DNA from: Natrinema pellirubrum DSM 15624
GTDB lineage: Archaea; Halobacteriota; Halobacteria; Halobacteriales; Natrialbaceae
DNA: 64,000 bases
Direction: 5' to 3'
Assembly (NCBI RefSeq): GCF_000230735.2
Contig: NC_019962.1
Location: forward strand, 3,224,001 to 3,288,000
Shown here: positions 34,282-43,532 of the stretch, piece after piece
How the letters are laid out: the number at the start of each line of letters is the position of its first letter
Position numbering within the stretch: position 1 is the first letter of the stretch
Made by a program: the position numbers and the translations under genes
Notes under the pieces: model-generated
Told to the model about the DNA's origin: nothing
The model's database searches: none
What the model saw: the letters and a program-made list of their open reading frames with translations, nothing else

Positions 34282-35577
34282 ATGAACGTCGATATCGGGA
34301 ACGCGCTCGCGTCGGTCGCCTCGCCGGGCGTCTCGCGGGCCTCTCTCGAGCGACTGGACGAACAGGTCGCGGCCGCCCACGAGCGCATCGAGCGCGGCAT
34401 GGCAAACGCCGACCACGGCTACGAAGCACTGAACCTCCCCGAGCGGACCGATCCCGACGAGATCCGGGCGGCCGTCGAGCCGGTCGCCGACGCCGACACC
34501 CTGATCACCGTCGGTATCGGCGGCAGTTCGCTGGGTGCGGCGACGATCGTCGACGCCCTCGAGTCAGACACCGAGACGGTCTTTCTGGACAACGTCGACC
34601 CCGAGTGGGTGTCGGGCCGCCTCGACGGGCTGGCGCTCGAGAACGCGGCGATCAACGTCGTCTCGCGGTCGGGGACGACCGCGGAGACGCTGGCGAACTT
34701 CCTCGTCGTCCGCGAGGCCTTCGAGGACGCCGGCGTCGACTGGACCGAGCGGACCATCGTCACGACCGGCGAGTCGGGGCCGCTGCGGGACCTCGCGGAC
34801 CGCCACGACCTCCCGTCGCTGAAAGTCCCCGACGGCGTCCCCGGCCGCTTCTCGGCGCTGTCGGCCGTCGGCATGGTCGCCGCCGCCGTCTGTGGCCACG
34901 ACCTCGAGGCCCTGCTCGCGGGCGCGGCCGCCGAGCGAGAGACGCTCTCGGGCTCGCTCTTTGACTGTCCGGCCTACGCCTACGGCGCGACGACCTACGC
35001 GCTGGACGGGCGCGGCGCGGGAGTAAACGCCATGATGCCCTACGCCGAGTCGCTCGAGACCTCGGCGGAGTGGTTCGCCCAGCTGTGGGCCGAGAGCCTC
35101 GGCAAGGACGATCTCGGCCAGACGCCGGTGCGTGCGCTCGGGGTCACCGACCAGCACTCCCAACTGCAACTCTACCGGGCGGGCCCGCGGGACAAACTCG
35201 TCACCTTCGTGACGGCCGACGCGGACGCCGACCGCTCGATCCCCACGACCGACGTCGAGGAACTCGCGTATCTGGGCGACGCGACGCTGGGTGAACTACT
35301 CGAGGCGGAGTTCGAGGCCACCGAGGCGAGCCTGGCCGCGGCCGGCCGGCCGAACGTCCGGGTCGAACTCGAGGCCGTCGACGAGTACGAACTCGGCGGC
35401 TTCCTCTACGGGATGGAAGCCGCCTGCGTCCTCGCGGGCGAGCTCTACGGCGTGAACACCTTCGAGCAGCCGGCCGTCGAATGGGCCAAGAAGGCCACCC
35501 GCGGGCTACTCGGCGGCGGCGAGTTCGAAGAGGCGAAAGCGGTCGCCGAGAAGACCGAGCTTCGAGTCGAGCGGTAG
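34282..35577 (+). CDS. pgi: Glucose-6-phosphate isomerase
   Basis: This 431-residue PGI-superfamily enzyme interconverts glucose 6-phosphate and fructose 6-phosphate. The sugar-phosphate loop [15 protein letters not shown], the [10 protein letters not shown] motif, the [11 protein letters not shown] turn and the C-terminal [10 protein letters not shown] segment with the catalytic Lys are all present. The acidic surface is typical of halophiles. The start [11 protein letters not shown] was chosen because the codons before it are basic and run into the divergent deoC leader. Both strands carry promoter-like sequence in the 150-base spacer. Confidence 0.96.
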   Translation: MNVDIGNALASVASPGVSRASLERLDEQVAAAHERIERGMANADHGYEALNLPERTDPDEIRAAVEPVADADTLITVGIGGSSLGAATIVDALESDTETVFLDNVDPEWVSGRLDGLALENAAINVVSRSGTTAETLANFLVVREAFEDAGVDWTERTIVTTGESGPLRDLADRHDLPSLKVPDGVPGRFSALSAVGMVAAAVCGHDLEALLAGAAAERETLSGSLFDCPAYAYGATTYALDGRGAGVNAMMPYAESLETSAEWFAQLWAESLGKDDLGQTPVRALGVTDQHSQLQLYRAGPRDKLVTFVTADADADRSIPTTDVEELAYLGDATLGELLEAEFEATEASLAAAGRPNVRVELEAVDEYELGGFLYGMEAACVLAGELYGVNTFEQPAVEWAKKATRGLLGGGEFEEAKAVAEKTELRVER

Positions 35578-35647
35578 CCGACCGAGCCGACCTGCACCCG
35601 TCGTCCGGTTGCGGTGTGCATATGAGCCCTCGGACGAACACTCACGT

Positions 35648-36763
35648 ATGACCGAGACTGCACGGGCCGACGACGCCGGCCCGGTCGCGTCCGGCGCGAT
35701 CCCGGGTATCGGAACCCTGCTGGCCGGGCTCACGTTGGTCGCCATGTTCGTCCCCGTTCGCAACGGCGTCGACGACCCCAGTGTCTGGGCCGGTACCGGC
35801 CTGGCCGTCGCCGCCGTCCTCGCCTTCCTCGTTCGCCGCCACGGCTCGCGCGAACCCCAGCCCCTCGCAGCGATCGCCGCCGGCTCGAGCGTCGGCGTCG
35901 TCCTGTTCGCCGGCTACGCGTTGAATCAAGGAGTCACGACGTCGCTGCTCTCGATACCGATCGTGTTCGTGGCGTTCGTGACCGCCGGGCTGACCGTCGG
36001 CGTCGCGGTCGCGGACTTCTTCGGCATCGGCGTCGTCGGGCTCAAGCGCCGGACCAGCCAGACCCTCGTCATGACGGGGGTCGGCCTCGTCGGGCTCATC
36101 CTGCCGCAGCTACTGATGATTCTCTTTGCCGCACCGGTCTATCCGTTCCTCGAGACGCTGCCGGAGATCGAGCGGCTCGTGGCCACCCAGCTCATCACCC
36201 AGCTCGGCGTGGTCATCGGCACGGCGATCGTGGTCGTCGCCTTTCTTCGCTGGACGGACCGAGGGTTGGCGTTCATCGATCTCCGGTGGCCCACGCTGCG
36301 GGAGATCGCCTGGACCGTCGGCGGCCTCATCGTCCTCTTCGGCGCGCTGTTCGCGATTTCGACGCTCATGCAGTCGACCGGTGTCGAGAGCGCCGACCAC
36401 TCGACCACACAGCAGGCCGAGAGCAACCCCGGACTGATGCTTATCATGGTACCGATCGCGATCCTGATCATCGGGCCGTTCGAGGAGGTCCTCTACCGGA
36501 ACGTGATCCAAAAGTCGCTGTACGAGACGTTCTCGCGGTTCGGTGCCGTCGCGGTGGCAAGCGTCATCTTCGCAGCGGTCCACGTCCTCGCGTACGCCAC
36601 CAACGGGCTGGGCGCGGTCATCGCCAGTCTGGGGACGATCTTCGGGCTCTCGATCGTCCTCGGTGTTATCTACGAACGGACCGACAACCTCCTGATCCCG
36701 GCGCTGGTCCACGGGTTATACAACGCGTTGACGTTCCTGAACCTCTATTTCATCCACGCCTGA
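35648..36763 (+). CDS. CPBP-family intramembrane metalloprotease
   Basis: This 371-residue protein has about eight to ten hydrophobic segments. The conserved CPBP (Abi) motifs lie in the C-terminal half: FEEVLYRNVIQ (the EExxxR pair), VIFAAVHVLAY with the metal-binding His, and LVHGLYNALTF with the last His. Eukaryotic relatives (Rce1) cleave prenylated proteins; prokaryotic ones have been tied to bacteriocin immunity or membrane protein cleavage. The substrate here is unknown. The ATG is preceded by an AT-containing leader, and the gene stands alone after pgi. Confidence 0.88.
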   Translation: MTETARADDAGPVASGAIPGIGTLLAGLTLVAMFVPVRNGVDDPSVWAGTGLAVAAVLAFLVRRHGSREPQPLAAIAAGSSVGVVLFAGYALNQGVTTSLLSIPIVFVAFVTAGLTVGVAVADFFGIGVVGLKRRTSQTLVMTGVGLVGLILPQLLMILFAAPVYPFLETLPEIERLVATQLITQLGVVIGTAIVVVAFLRWTDRGLAFIDLRWPTLREIAWTVGGLIVLFGALFAISTLMQSTGVESADHSTTQQAESNPGLMLIMVPIAILIIGPFEEVLYRNVIQKSLYETFSRFGAVAVASVIFAAVHVLAYATNGLGAVIASLGTIFGLSIVLGVIYERTDNLLIPALVHGLYNALTFLNLYFIHA

Positions 36764-36818
36764 GCGCGGGCCTGCCGACGCTTACGGGGACATCGACCGC
36801 AACCGAACCGATCGCGAG

Positions 36819-37277
36819 CTACGAGGGGTTCTTCCGGGCCAGTTCCGACCCACAGATCGGGCACCGCTCTTTCTCCTCGTCGAACTCGCGGCCACAGCCC
36901 TGACACTGGTAGGTCCAGTGGCGCTGCTCGTCGATTCCCTCCCGGGCGATCACGTCGACCGCGACGTTGAGCTTCTCCGCGACATTTTGCATCGCGTAGT
37001 CGTCGGTCACCAAGGTGGCGTCGAGTTCGAAACTCGCGGCGACGAGCCGAACGTCGGTGTCCGAGAGGACGCCGAGATCCCCGGATTCCCGGGCCGCGCG
37101 TTCGACCTTTTCGGTGGTGTCGTCGTTCGGGATGTGGATGTGCATGCCCGATCCCTCCATCGCGTCGTAGCGATAGGCGCTCTCGTCTTCGAGTTCCTCG
37201 CGGACGAGCGGGATCGTCGCAGTCTGTTCTGTCGTATGGAAATCGTGGATAAAAGCCGAGGAGTCGAGAACGTACAT
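36819..37277 (-). CDS. nob1: Nob1-family rRNA endonuclease (PIN domain plus zinc ribbon)
   Basis: This 152-residue protein matures the 3' end of 16S rRNA in archaea. The PIN domain starts with MYVLDSSAFI (first catalytic Asp), with further acidic residues in LVREELED, LSDTDVRLVAAS and LVTDDYAMQNVA. The C-terminal zinc ribbon has YQCQGCG and RCPICGS. It lies four bases after a PRC-barrel gene and on the opposite side of infB, a translation-related grouping found in many archaea. Confidence 0.93.
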   Translation of the reverse strand: MYVLDSSAFIHDFHTTEQTATIPLVREELEDESAYRYDAMEGSGMHIHIPNDDTTEKVERAARESGDLGVLSDTDVRLVAASFELDATLVTDDYAMQNVAEKLNVAVDVIAREGIDEQRHWTYQCQGCGREFDEEKERCPICGSELARKNPS

Positions 37278-37281
37278 ACCG

Positions 37282-37527
37282 TTAGCGCTGGACGACGATG
37301 TAGTCTTTCACCGCTTGGACACGGTTGACGGGAACGAGGAAGTGACCGCCCTCGTCGAGATCGAAGTCGACGGCGCGGGTCGACAGCTCCTCGTCGGGCT
37401 CGATGACGAGATCGTGAAGCGTACCCGATTTGAGATCCATGGTGATGTTATAGAGCAATCCAAGCTCGGTGCCGTCGGAACCCATGACGGACTTCCCCGA
37501 GAGGTTTTCAGCGAGTATATCGCTCAT
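37282..37527 (-). CDS. PRC-barrel domain protein
   Basis: This 81-residue protein is one PRC barrel (LSGKSVMGSDGTELGLLYNI, then VIEPDEELSTRAVDFDL and FLVPVNRVQAVKDYIVV). PRC barrels occur in RNA-processing factors such as RimM and, in archaea, in small proteins next to nob1 and infB, and in CdpB cell-division proteins. The tight spacing with nob1 implies one transcript and a link to ribosome maturation, although a role in cell division cannot be excluded. The start is leaderless from the TATA box at 37551-37558. Confidence 0.9.
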   Translation of the reverse strand: MSDILAENLSGKSVMGSDGTELGLLYNITMDLKSGTLHDLVIEPDEELSTRAVDFDLDEGGHFLVPVNRVQAVKDYIVVQR

Positions 37528-37550
37528 GCATGCCCGTACTTACTAATCGG

Positions 37551-37558
37551 TATTAAAC
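37551..37558 (-). promoter_or_regulatory. TATA box for the PRC-barrel and nob1 transcript
   Basis: The minus-strand sequence GTTTAATA is centred 27-28 bases before the start codon of the PRC-barrel gene, giving a leaderless mRNA. On the other strand, ggtttaacta near 37674-37682 is the matching box for infB, placing its start site about 25 bases before the infB ATG. Confidence 0.6.
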
Positions 37559-37727
37559 GATTGGGACCGCTCTCGAGGCGAGCGGACCGCCGGAACGGCC
37601 GCCCTCGAGTCGAGTCGGCGACCGCCGAGACTCGGCAGTCGATCGTGGCGGTCCGGAACGCGGATGACGATGGGTTTAACTACGGCGCTACGGACGATTT
37701 AGGTAAGACCTTCTCGGGTGGTTCATC

Positions 37728-39527
37728 ATGTCGGACACGGATACACGCGACCCCACATCCCTCAGAACGCCGATCGTCGCCGTCCTCGGACACGTCGATC
37801 ACGGCAAGACAAGTCTCCTCGATAAGATCCGCGGCTCCGCGGTCATCGAGGGCGAAGCAGGCGCGATCACCCAGCACATCGGCGCGACTGCCGTGCCGCT
37901 GGACATCATCTCGACGATCGCGGGCGATCTCGTCGACCCGGACGATTTCGACCTCCCTGGCCTCCTCTTTATCGACACGCCGGGTCACCACTCCTTTACG
38001 ACGCTGCGATCTCGCGGGGGCGCGTTGGCCGACATCGCCATCCTCGTCGTCGACGTCAACGACGGCTTCCAGCCCCAGACGCTCGAGGCCCTGGACATCC
38101 TCAAGCGCTCGGAAACGCCGTTTATCGTCGCGGCGAACAAGATCGACACCGTCCCGGGCTGGAAGGAGAACGAGGACGCGCCGATCAACGACACCTACGA
38201 GTCCCAGACGGATCGCGTCCGCGAACGACTCGACGAGAGCCTCTACGAGATCATCGGCAACCTCTCGGACGAAGGGTTCTCCGCGGACCTCTACTGGCGG
38301 GTCCAGAACTTCCAGCGCAACGTCGGGGTCGTCCCCGTCTCGGCGATGACCGGCGAAGGGGTCCCCGACCTCCTGACCGTCATGATGGGGCTGTCCCAGC
38401 GCTACATGAAAGAGGAGATGGAGATCGACGTCGCCGGCCCCGGCGTCGGCACCGTCCTCGAGGTCAAAGAGGAGAAAGGGTTCGGAACGACCATCGACAC
38501 GGTGCTGTACGACGGGACAATCCGGGCCGACGACACGCTCGTCGTCGGCGGGCAAAACGAGCCGATCGTCACCGAGGTCCGAGCCCTGCTCCAGCCGCGG
38601 CCGCTCGCCGAAATTCGGACCGAGAGCCGTTTCGAAACGGTCGAGGAAGTCTCGGCCGCGTCCGGGATCAAAGTCGCCGCGCCCGACCTCGCGGACGCGA
38701 TGGCCGGCGCGCCGGTCCGGGTCGTCCGCGACCGCGATCTCGACGAAGTCATCGCGGAGGTCCAGGCCGAACTGGCCGACATCGCCGTCGACACCGCCGA
38801 GGAAGGCGTCGTCGTCAAGGCAGACACCCTGGGCAGCCTCGAGGCGATGGCCGACGCCCTAGGCGAGGCCGAGGTCCCGATCGTCCGCGCGGAGGTCGGC
38901 GACGTCGCGCCGCGTGACGTCTCGGTCGCCTCGACCGCCGAGGATCCGAAACAGCAGGTGATCCTCGGGTTCAACGTCGACACGTTAGACGACGCTGAGC
39001 AACGCGCCGAGATCGAGGACGTCTCGATCTTCACCGACGAGGTCATCTACCAGCTCGTCGAGGGCTACGAGGAGTACGTCGAAAACATCGAACAGGCCCA
39101 GCAAGACACCATCCTCGAGAACATCACCCGGCCCGCCCGGTTCCGCATTCTGCCGGATCACACCTTCCGCCAGAACGATCCGGCGGTCGTCGGCGTCGAA
39201 GTGAACTCGGGGACGATCCAGACCAACGCCAACGTCGTCAAGTTCGACGGCAACGAGCCCGAACGCGTCGGCCAGGTCAAAGGCATTCAGGAACAGGGCG
39301 AGGACGTCGACGAGGCCCGCGCGGGCAACCGCGTCTCGGTCGCCATCGACGGCCCCACCGTCGGCCGCGGCATCGAGGAAGACGACGAACTCTGGGCCGA
39401 GATCCCCGAGAAACACGCGAAGATCTTAGAGCAGGAACTCGCAAGCGAGATCCCCGGCGACGAACTCGAGGCGCTGAACATGTACCTCGACAAGCAGCGC
39501 AACCGGGACCCCTTCTGGGGCAAGTAA
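37728..39527 (+). CDS. infB: Translation initiation factor IF-2/aIF5B
   Basis: This 599-residue GTPase promotes ribosomal subunit joining. The G domain has G1 GHVDHGKTSL, G3 DTPGHHSFTT, G4 NKID and G5 SAMTGEG. Domain II follows near residue 235, and the C-terminal domains III-IV include PARFRILPDHTFRQNDPAVV. It starts MSDTDTRDPTS, the archaeal-length N terminus without the bacterial extension. It is divergent from the nob1 operon. A dispersed repeat begins 49 bases after its stop codon. Confidence 0.97.
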   Translation: MSDTDTRDPTSLRTPIVAVLGHVDHGKTSLLDKIRGSAVIEGEAGAITQHIGATAVPLDIISTIAGDLVDPDDFDLPGLLFIDTPGHHSFTTLRSRGGALADIAILVVDVNDGFQPQTLEALDILKRSETPFIVAANKIDTVPGWKENEDAPINDTYESQTDRVRERLDESLYEIIGNLSDEGFSADLYWRVQNFQRNVGVVPVSAMTGEGVPDLLTVMMGLSQRYMKEEMEIDVAGPGVGTVLEVKEEKGFGTTIDTVLYDGTIRADDTLVVGGQNEPIVTEVRALLQPRPLAEIRTESRFETVEEVSAASGIKVAAPDLADAMAGAPVRVVRDRDLDEVIAEVQAELADIAVDTAEEGVVVKADTLGSLEAMADALGEAEVPIVRAEVGDVAPRDVSVASTAEDPKQQVILGFNVDTLDDAEQRAEIEDVSIFTDEVIYQLVEGYEEYVENIEQAQQDTILENITRPARFRILPDHTFRQNDPAVVGVEVNSGTIQTNANVVKFDGNEPERVGQVKGIQEQGEDVDEARAGNRVSVAIDGPTVGRGIEEDDELWAEIPEKHAKILEQELASEIPGDELEALNMYLDKQRNRDPFWGK

Positions 39528-39576
39528 GTCCGTTCAGGATCGCGGGCGGCATCTCGGTCTCGACTACCCACTCGAC

Positions 39577-39715
39577 GTGCGGTGGCGCGCGCTGCTCCGC
39601 GGTGAGTCACCGACGAACCGCGGTGTAACGCCGTGCGAGGGATGAGTGAGCGAACGCAGTGAGCGAACGAATCGGTTGGGGAGGGCGTGGCGACTCCCCG
39701 TTGCCAAGATAGCAG
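39577..39715 (+). repeat. Dispersed structured repeat, copy A (downstream of infB)
   Basis: This copy shares with the two other copies a left block TGCGGTGGCGCGCGCTG, a middle block GTGCGAGGGATGAG and a right block GAGGGCGTGGC ending GATAGCAG. Between left and middle blocks it carries its own inverted repeat, CCGCGGT and ACCGCGG. The right block forms a CGTGGC/GCCAAG stem with one mismatch. The rest of the 311-base gap to the next gene (a short inverted repeat cagaacggtccgttctg at about 39713-39729 and an AT-rich stretch) shows no gene. Confidence 0.75.
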
Positions 39716-39838
39716 AACGGTCCGTTCTGGCCCCACCATCCCGCGTTCCTCTTCGGGTACAATCCTGCGTATTGGTGTTACAATGCGACTGTGACTGCTC
39801 GAAGTGCGCTCGCTGCCCTTCTCGTGCCGACGTCGTCG

Positions 39839-40216
39839 TCAGTCGTTTAGCGCCTCGAGCCGAACCCGTGCCCCACCCTCGAAATCGGACAACGATCCGG
39901 GATCCTCGAGCCGCCCGACGACGGTCACGGGCGCGGCGGCACGCGGCTCCCCGTCCTCGCTGGCCGACATCGGCCCCCAGAACGGACACGGTTTCCCGCC
40001 GGCCGGCCAGTCGGCGATCGCACCCTCAGGTACCGCTTCCCGTACGTTCTCGAGCGGTGCATCTAGTTCGAGATCGTCGTAGAGTTCGTCGCCCCAGCGG
40101 GTCGCCTCGCCCGCCGCGGGCAGCGCCGCCTCGAGGGCGGCCCTGGTGGCCGGTGTGTCGTCGGCCCAGATCACCGCGAGGTCGCGGTCGGCGACGGTAA
40201 CGCGGAGATCGCTCAT
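39839..40216 (-). CDS. Cyclophilin-like (TM1367-type) protein
   Basis: This 125-residue protein resembles the cyclophilin-like family of Thermotoga TM1367 (DUF369). Marks are ATRWGDELYDDLELD near residue 40, AIADWPAGGKPCPFWGPMSA in the middle and AAAPVTVVGRLEDP after it. The fold is that of cyclophilins, but prolyl isomerase residues are not conserved and the role is unknown. It begins MSDLRVTVADRDLAV and is followed upstream by a membrane protein gene on the same strand. Confidence 0.85.
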   Translation of the reverse strand: MSDLRVTVADRDLAVIWADDTPATRAALEAALPAAGEATRWGDELYDDLELDAPLENVREAVPEGAIADWPAGGKPCPFWGPMSASEDGEPRAAAPVTVVGRLEDPGSLSDFEGGARVRLEALND

Positions 40217-40264
40217 GGACGATCCGACGAACGGCGGGGACTCCGGAGCGGCGACCGCGGCGGT

Positions 40265-41185
40265 TCAGTCGGCGGTGTCGACGGCCCGCAAATCGCGGCT
40301 CGTGGCCCGTTCGCGGGCGCGCTCGAGCGCCCCAGCGACCGCGTCGGCGTCGTCGATGGCCGCCCGGTCACAGCGGAGGTCGAAGACGCCGCTCTCGAGG
40401 CCGAAGCGCCGCCGCTCGACGACGAGTTCGTCGTCGGTCAGCCGGACGCCGTCGACCGTTTCCCAGGGAACGAACTCCGTCCAGAACGACCGGTCGACGA
40501 CGAGGCCGGCCTCGTGGACGCGGATCTCCGGTGGGTTCCAGCGGTCGGTCTCCTCGAGGTCGTACCAGTCGTAGTGTCTCGAGAGGATCATCACGGCTCC
40601 GTAGACGACCCAGAACGGCCCGAGGTACCACTCGCCCTGCCACATGCTGACGAGCCCGGCGACGATCATGAACGCCATGATCACGGTATAGATCGGCTCG
40701 CCGCTCCACCCGCCGCTTCGCTGCCACGTCCACGTCGCGGCGGGTACATCGGTCGTGAGCGCGTCGACGTACCGGTTTTTCGCCATCCGCTCGAGGCCAA
40801 GGCCCGAGACGCCGGCCAGAACGGCCGCAGCGACGGTCAGGACGATGAACCGACCGGTGTCGGCGATCGGCATGGTCTCGGCGGTAAAGAGAAGCACCGT
40901 AAACGCCGCTGCCGGGGCGTAACAGCCGAGTCGTCGCCAGCGGCTCCGGCCGATACGCTCGGGCAGTCCCCGCGCCCGGCTGGCGTAGATGTGGCCGACG
41001 ATGGCGACGGCAGTCACTGTACTCGGCAGGATGCCAAGCAGCGCCGCCGTCCCCACGTCGGCGAACACCCCCGCGATCGCGACGATCCCGGTGACGACGA
41101 TCCCGAGGTAGAAGCCGAACCCGGCTTGGAAGCCAATGTCGGGGTCGCTCACCTCGAGGGGACGGTGCCGGTCGTATGATGCCAC
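40265..41185 (-). CDS. Membrane protein with C-terminal PH-like region, unknown function
   Basis: This 306-residue protein is read from a GTG start (VASYDRHRPLEVSDPD). It has about six hydrophobic segments between residues 20 and 205 and a soluble tail of about 100 residues (EIRVHEAGLVVDRSFWTEFV, TVDGVRLTDDELVVERRRFG) that looks like a PH-type beta domain common in archaeal membrane proteins. I do not recognise a function. The GTG start is favoured over an ATG at 41278 because a strong TATA box at 41211-41220 puts transcription start within a few bases of it. Confidence 0.75.
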   Translation of the reverse strand: MASYDRHRPLEVSDPDIGFQAGFGFYLGIVVTGIVAIAGVFADVGTAALLGILPSTVTAVAIVGHIYASRARGLPERIGRSRWRRLGCYAPAAAFTVLLFTAETMPIADTGRFIVLTVAAAVLAGVSGLGLERMAKNRYVDALTTDVPAATWTWQRSGGWSGEPIYTVIMAFMIVAGLVSMWQGEWYLGPFWVVYGAVMILSRHYDWYDLEETDRWNPPEIRVHEAGLVVDRSFWTEFVPWETVDGVRLTDDELVVERRRFGLESGVFDLRCDRAAIDDADAVAGALERARERATSRDLRAVDTAD

Positions 41186-41210
41186 GGTGTTCGCGATTTC
41201 GGTTCCCGAG

Positions 41211-41220
41211 CATAAAATAA
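41211..41220 (-). promoter_or_regulatory. TATA box of the GTG-start membrane protein gene
   Basis: The minus-strand sequence TTATTTTATG lies about 30 bases before the GTG. It implies a leaderless transcript that begins near 41190 and rules out the upstream ATG, which would lie before the promoter. Confidence 0.65.
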
Positions 41221-41364
41221 AACCGGTACCCTTAGTCCGATTACACGCTCGCCAGTCTCGACTCACCCGCCGCTGCACGCTCTCGTCGACGGCGTACCGG
41301 CGACTCGAGACCGGCCGGCGAGTTCCAGTATGAGAGTTACCACACTGGAGGCCGTGGCTAGCGT

Positions 41365-41715
41365 ATGCTCGTACAGCTCCACCAGTACAAACACGAGGAG
41401 GTCCAGTTCGACGACAACCGAACGACCGGTGAGTCCCAGACCGAGGACACGGTGAATCCCGATGCGGAAGACTACTTCGGGGCCGAGATGGACGAGTTCG
41501 ATGTCGAGACGTGGGACACCGTCGAGTACGAGGGCGACCCCATCCAGCGCCGGTCGGTCACGATCGACGGCGTCACCGCCGTGTCGGTGCTACAGGACGC
41601 CGACGAAGGGGATCCGGGACTCCCCGGACGGACGATCCAGATACGAATGGAGGGCGGGAACGAATCCCTCGAGCAGGCCGAGATCGTCGACGTACAGGAC
41701 GAAGCCCCCGGGTGA
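41365..41715 (+). CDS. Acidic haloarchaeal protein of unknown function
   Basis: This 116-residue protein starts [18 protein letters not shown]. It is strongly acidic, with no membrane segment or signal. The second half ([20 protein letters not shown], then [20 protein letters not shown]) looks like a small beta domain. I do not recognise the family. A purine-rich stretch (ctggagg, ending about 20 bases before the ATG) is too far away to be a good ribosome-binding site. Codon use and acidity agree with neighbours. It precedes pyrG by 131 bases on the same strand. Confidence 0.65.
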   Translation: MLVQLHQYKHEEVQFDDNRTTGESQTEDTVNPDAEDYFGAEMDEFDVETWDTVEYEGDPIQRRSVTIDGVTAVSVLQDADEGDPGLPGRTIQIRMEGGNESLEQAEIVDVQDEAPG

Positions 41716-41846
41716 GAGTCCCGGTGGACGACCGTGGCTGTCGTGGCCGTGATAGTGACTGTCTCCAACGGCAATGGGGAGTGACAACCCCTATCGGAGC
41801 GGTTCGCTCCCGAAATCGTTTTCAAGCGGTCGCGCGCACACTCGGT

Positions 41847-43532
41847 ATGCCGACGGAATCGGACACTCATTATGACCCCTCGCTGGGGAACAAGTTCATC
41901 TTCGTCACCGGCGGCGTCATGTCGGGGCTCGGCAAGGGGATTACGGCTGCGAGTACCGGCCGACTCCTGAAAAACGCCGGGTTCGACGTCACCGCAGTGA
42001 AGATCGATCCATACCTGAACGTCGACGCGGGGACGATGAACCCCTACCAGCACGGGGAAGTCTACGTACTGGAAGACGGGGGCGAGGTCGACCTCGATCT
42101 GGGGAACTACGAGCGGTTCCTCGACATCGACATGACCTCGGATCACAACATCACGACGGGCAAGACCTACCAGCACGTCATCGAGAAGGAACGCGCGGGT
42201 GACTACCTGGGCAAGACCGTCCAGATCATCCCTCACATCACCGACGACATCAAACGTCGCATTCGCGAGGCCGCCGAAGGCACCGACGTCTGTATCATCG
42301 AAGTCGGCGGAACGGTCGGGGACATCGAGGGGATGCCCTATCTCGAGGCGCTGCGCCAGTTCGCCCACGAGGAGCCGGAGGAGAACGTCCTCTTCACCCA
42401 CGTGACCCTCGTCCCGTACTCGAAAAACGGCGAGCAGAAGACCAAGCCGACCCAGCACTCGGTCAAGGAGGTCCGTTCGATCGGTCTCCAGCCCGACGTG
42501 ATCGTCGGCCGCTGTGAGGATCGACTCGATCCCGAGACCAAAGAGAAGATCGCGCTGTTCTGTGACATCCCGACGGAGGCGGTGTTCTCGAACCCCGACG
42601 TCGAGGACGTCTACCACGTCCCGCTGATGGTCGAGGACGAAGGGTTAGATCAGTACGTCCTCGAACACTTCGGGCTGGCCGAGGAGGCCCTGCCGGAAGG
42701 CGAACGTGCCAACGAGTGGCGCGAGATCGTCACGAGCGAGAAAGACGGTGAGGTCGACATCGCGCTGGTCGGCAAGTACGACCTCGAGGACGCGTACATG
42801 TCGATCCACGAGTCGCTGAAACACGCCGGCTTCGAGGTCGGCGTCGACGTGAACGTCCACTGGGTCGCGGCCGACGAACTGAGCGAGGGCTACGACGGCC
42901 AACTCGAGGGGATGGACGGCGTCATCGTCCCCGGCGGCTTCGGGATGCGCGGCTCCGAAGGGAAGATCCGCGCGGTCCAGTACGCCCGCGAGAACGACGT
43001 GCCGTTCCTGGGCCTGTGTCTGGGCTTCCAGATGGCCGTCGTCGAGTACGCACGGAACGTGCTGGGCTTCGAGGGCGCCCACTCCGCCGAGATGGAGGAA
43101 GACACGCCCCACCCCGTCATTGACATCCTGCCCGAGCAATACGAGGTCGAGGACATGGGCGGGACGATGCGGCTGGGTGAACACACGACCGTCATCGAGC
43201 CCGAGACGCTGGCCTACGACCTGTACGGCGACACCTCCTGTTCGGAGCGCCACCGCCACCGCTACGAGGTCAACCCCGAGTACTTCGACGCCTTCGAGGA
43301 CGAGCCGCTGACGTTCTCCGGGACCGCGGGCAACCGAATGGAGATCCTCGAACTCGAGGATCATCCGTTCTTCGTCGGGACGCAGTTCCACCCCGAGTAC
43401 ACGTCCCGACCCGGCCAGCCGAGCCCGCCGTTCCTGGGGCTGGTCGAGGCCGTTCTCGAGGAACCGGCCGATGACGACGACACCGACCCCGCAGACGACG
43501 ACACCGACGCGGAAACAGAGGTAACCCACTGA
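41847..43532 (+). CDS. pyrG: CTP synthase
   Basis: This 561-residue enzyme makes CTP from UTP, ATP and glutamine. The N-terminal amidoligase domain has [18 protein letters not shown] and the magnesium/ATP block [12 protein letters not shown]. The class I glutaminase domain (residues about 290-545) has its nucleophile Cys in [13 protein letters not shown] and the His/Glu pair in [12 protein letters not shown]. An Asp-rich tail follows. Its stop codon overlaps the start of guaA, so the two nucleotide genes are translationally coupled. Confidence 0.97.
   Translation: MPTESDTHYDPSLGNKFIFVTGGVMSGLGKGITAASTGRLLKNAGFDVTAVKIDPYLNVDAGTMNPYQHGEVYVLEDGGEVDLDLGNYERFLDIDMTSDHNITTGKTYQHVIEKERAGDYLGKTVQIIPHITDDIKRRIREAAEGTDVCIIEVGGTVGDIEGMPYLEALRQFAHEEPEENVLFTHVTLVPYSKNGEQKTKPTQHSVKEVRSIGLQPDVIVGRCEDRLDPETKEKIALFCDIPTEAVFSNPDVEDVYHVPLMVEDEGLDQYVLEHFGLAEEALPEGERANEWREIVTSEKDGEVDIALVGKYDLEDAYMSIHESLKHAGFEVGVDVNVHWVAADELSEGYDGQLEGMDGVIVPGGFGMRGSEGKIRAVQYARENDVPFLGLCLGFQMAVVEYARNVLGFEGAHSAEMEEDTPHPVIDILPEQYEVEDMGGTMRLGEHTTVIEPETLAYDLYGDTSCSERHRHRYEVNPEYFDAFEDEPLTFSGTAGNRMEILELEDHPFFVGTQFHPEYTSRPGQPSPPFLGLVEAVLEEPADDDDTDPADDDTDAETEVTH

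Noticed and set aside
32000-34429. 810-codon reading joining the HPP-Usp protein to upstream sequence
   Set aside because: The extra N-terminal part is antisense to deoC, Arg-rich and without domains. The HPP membrane domain begins normally at the ATG at 33415.
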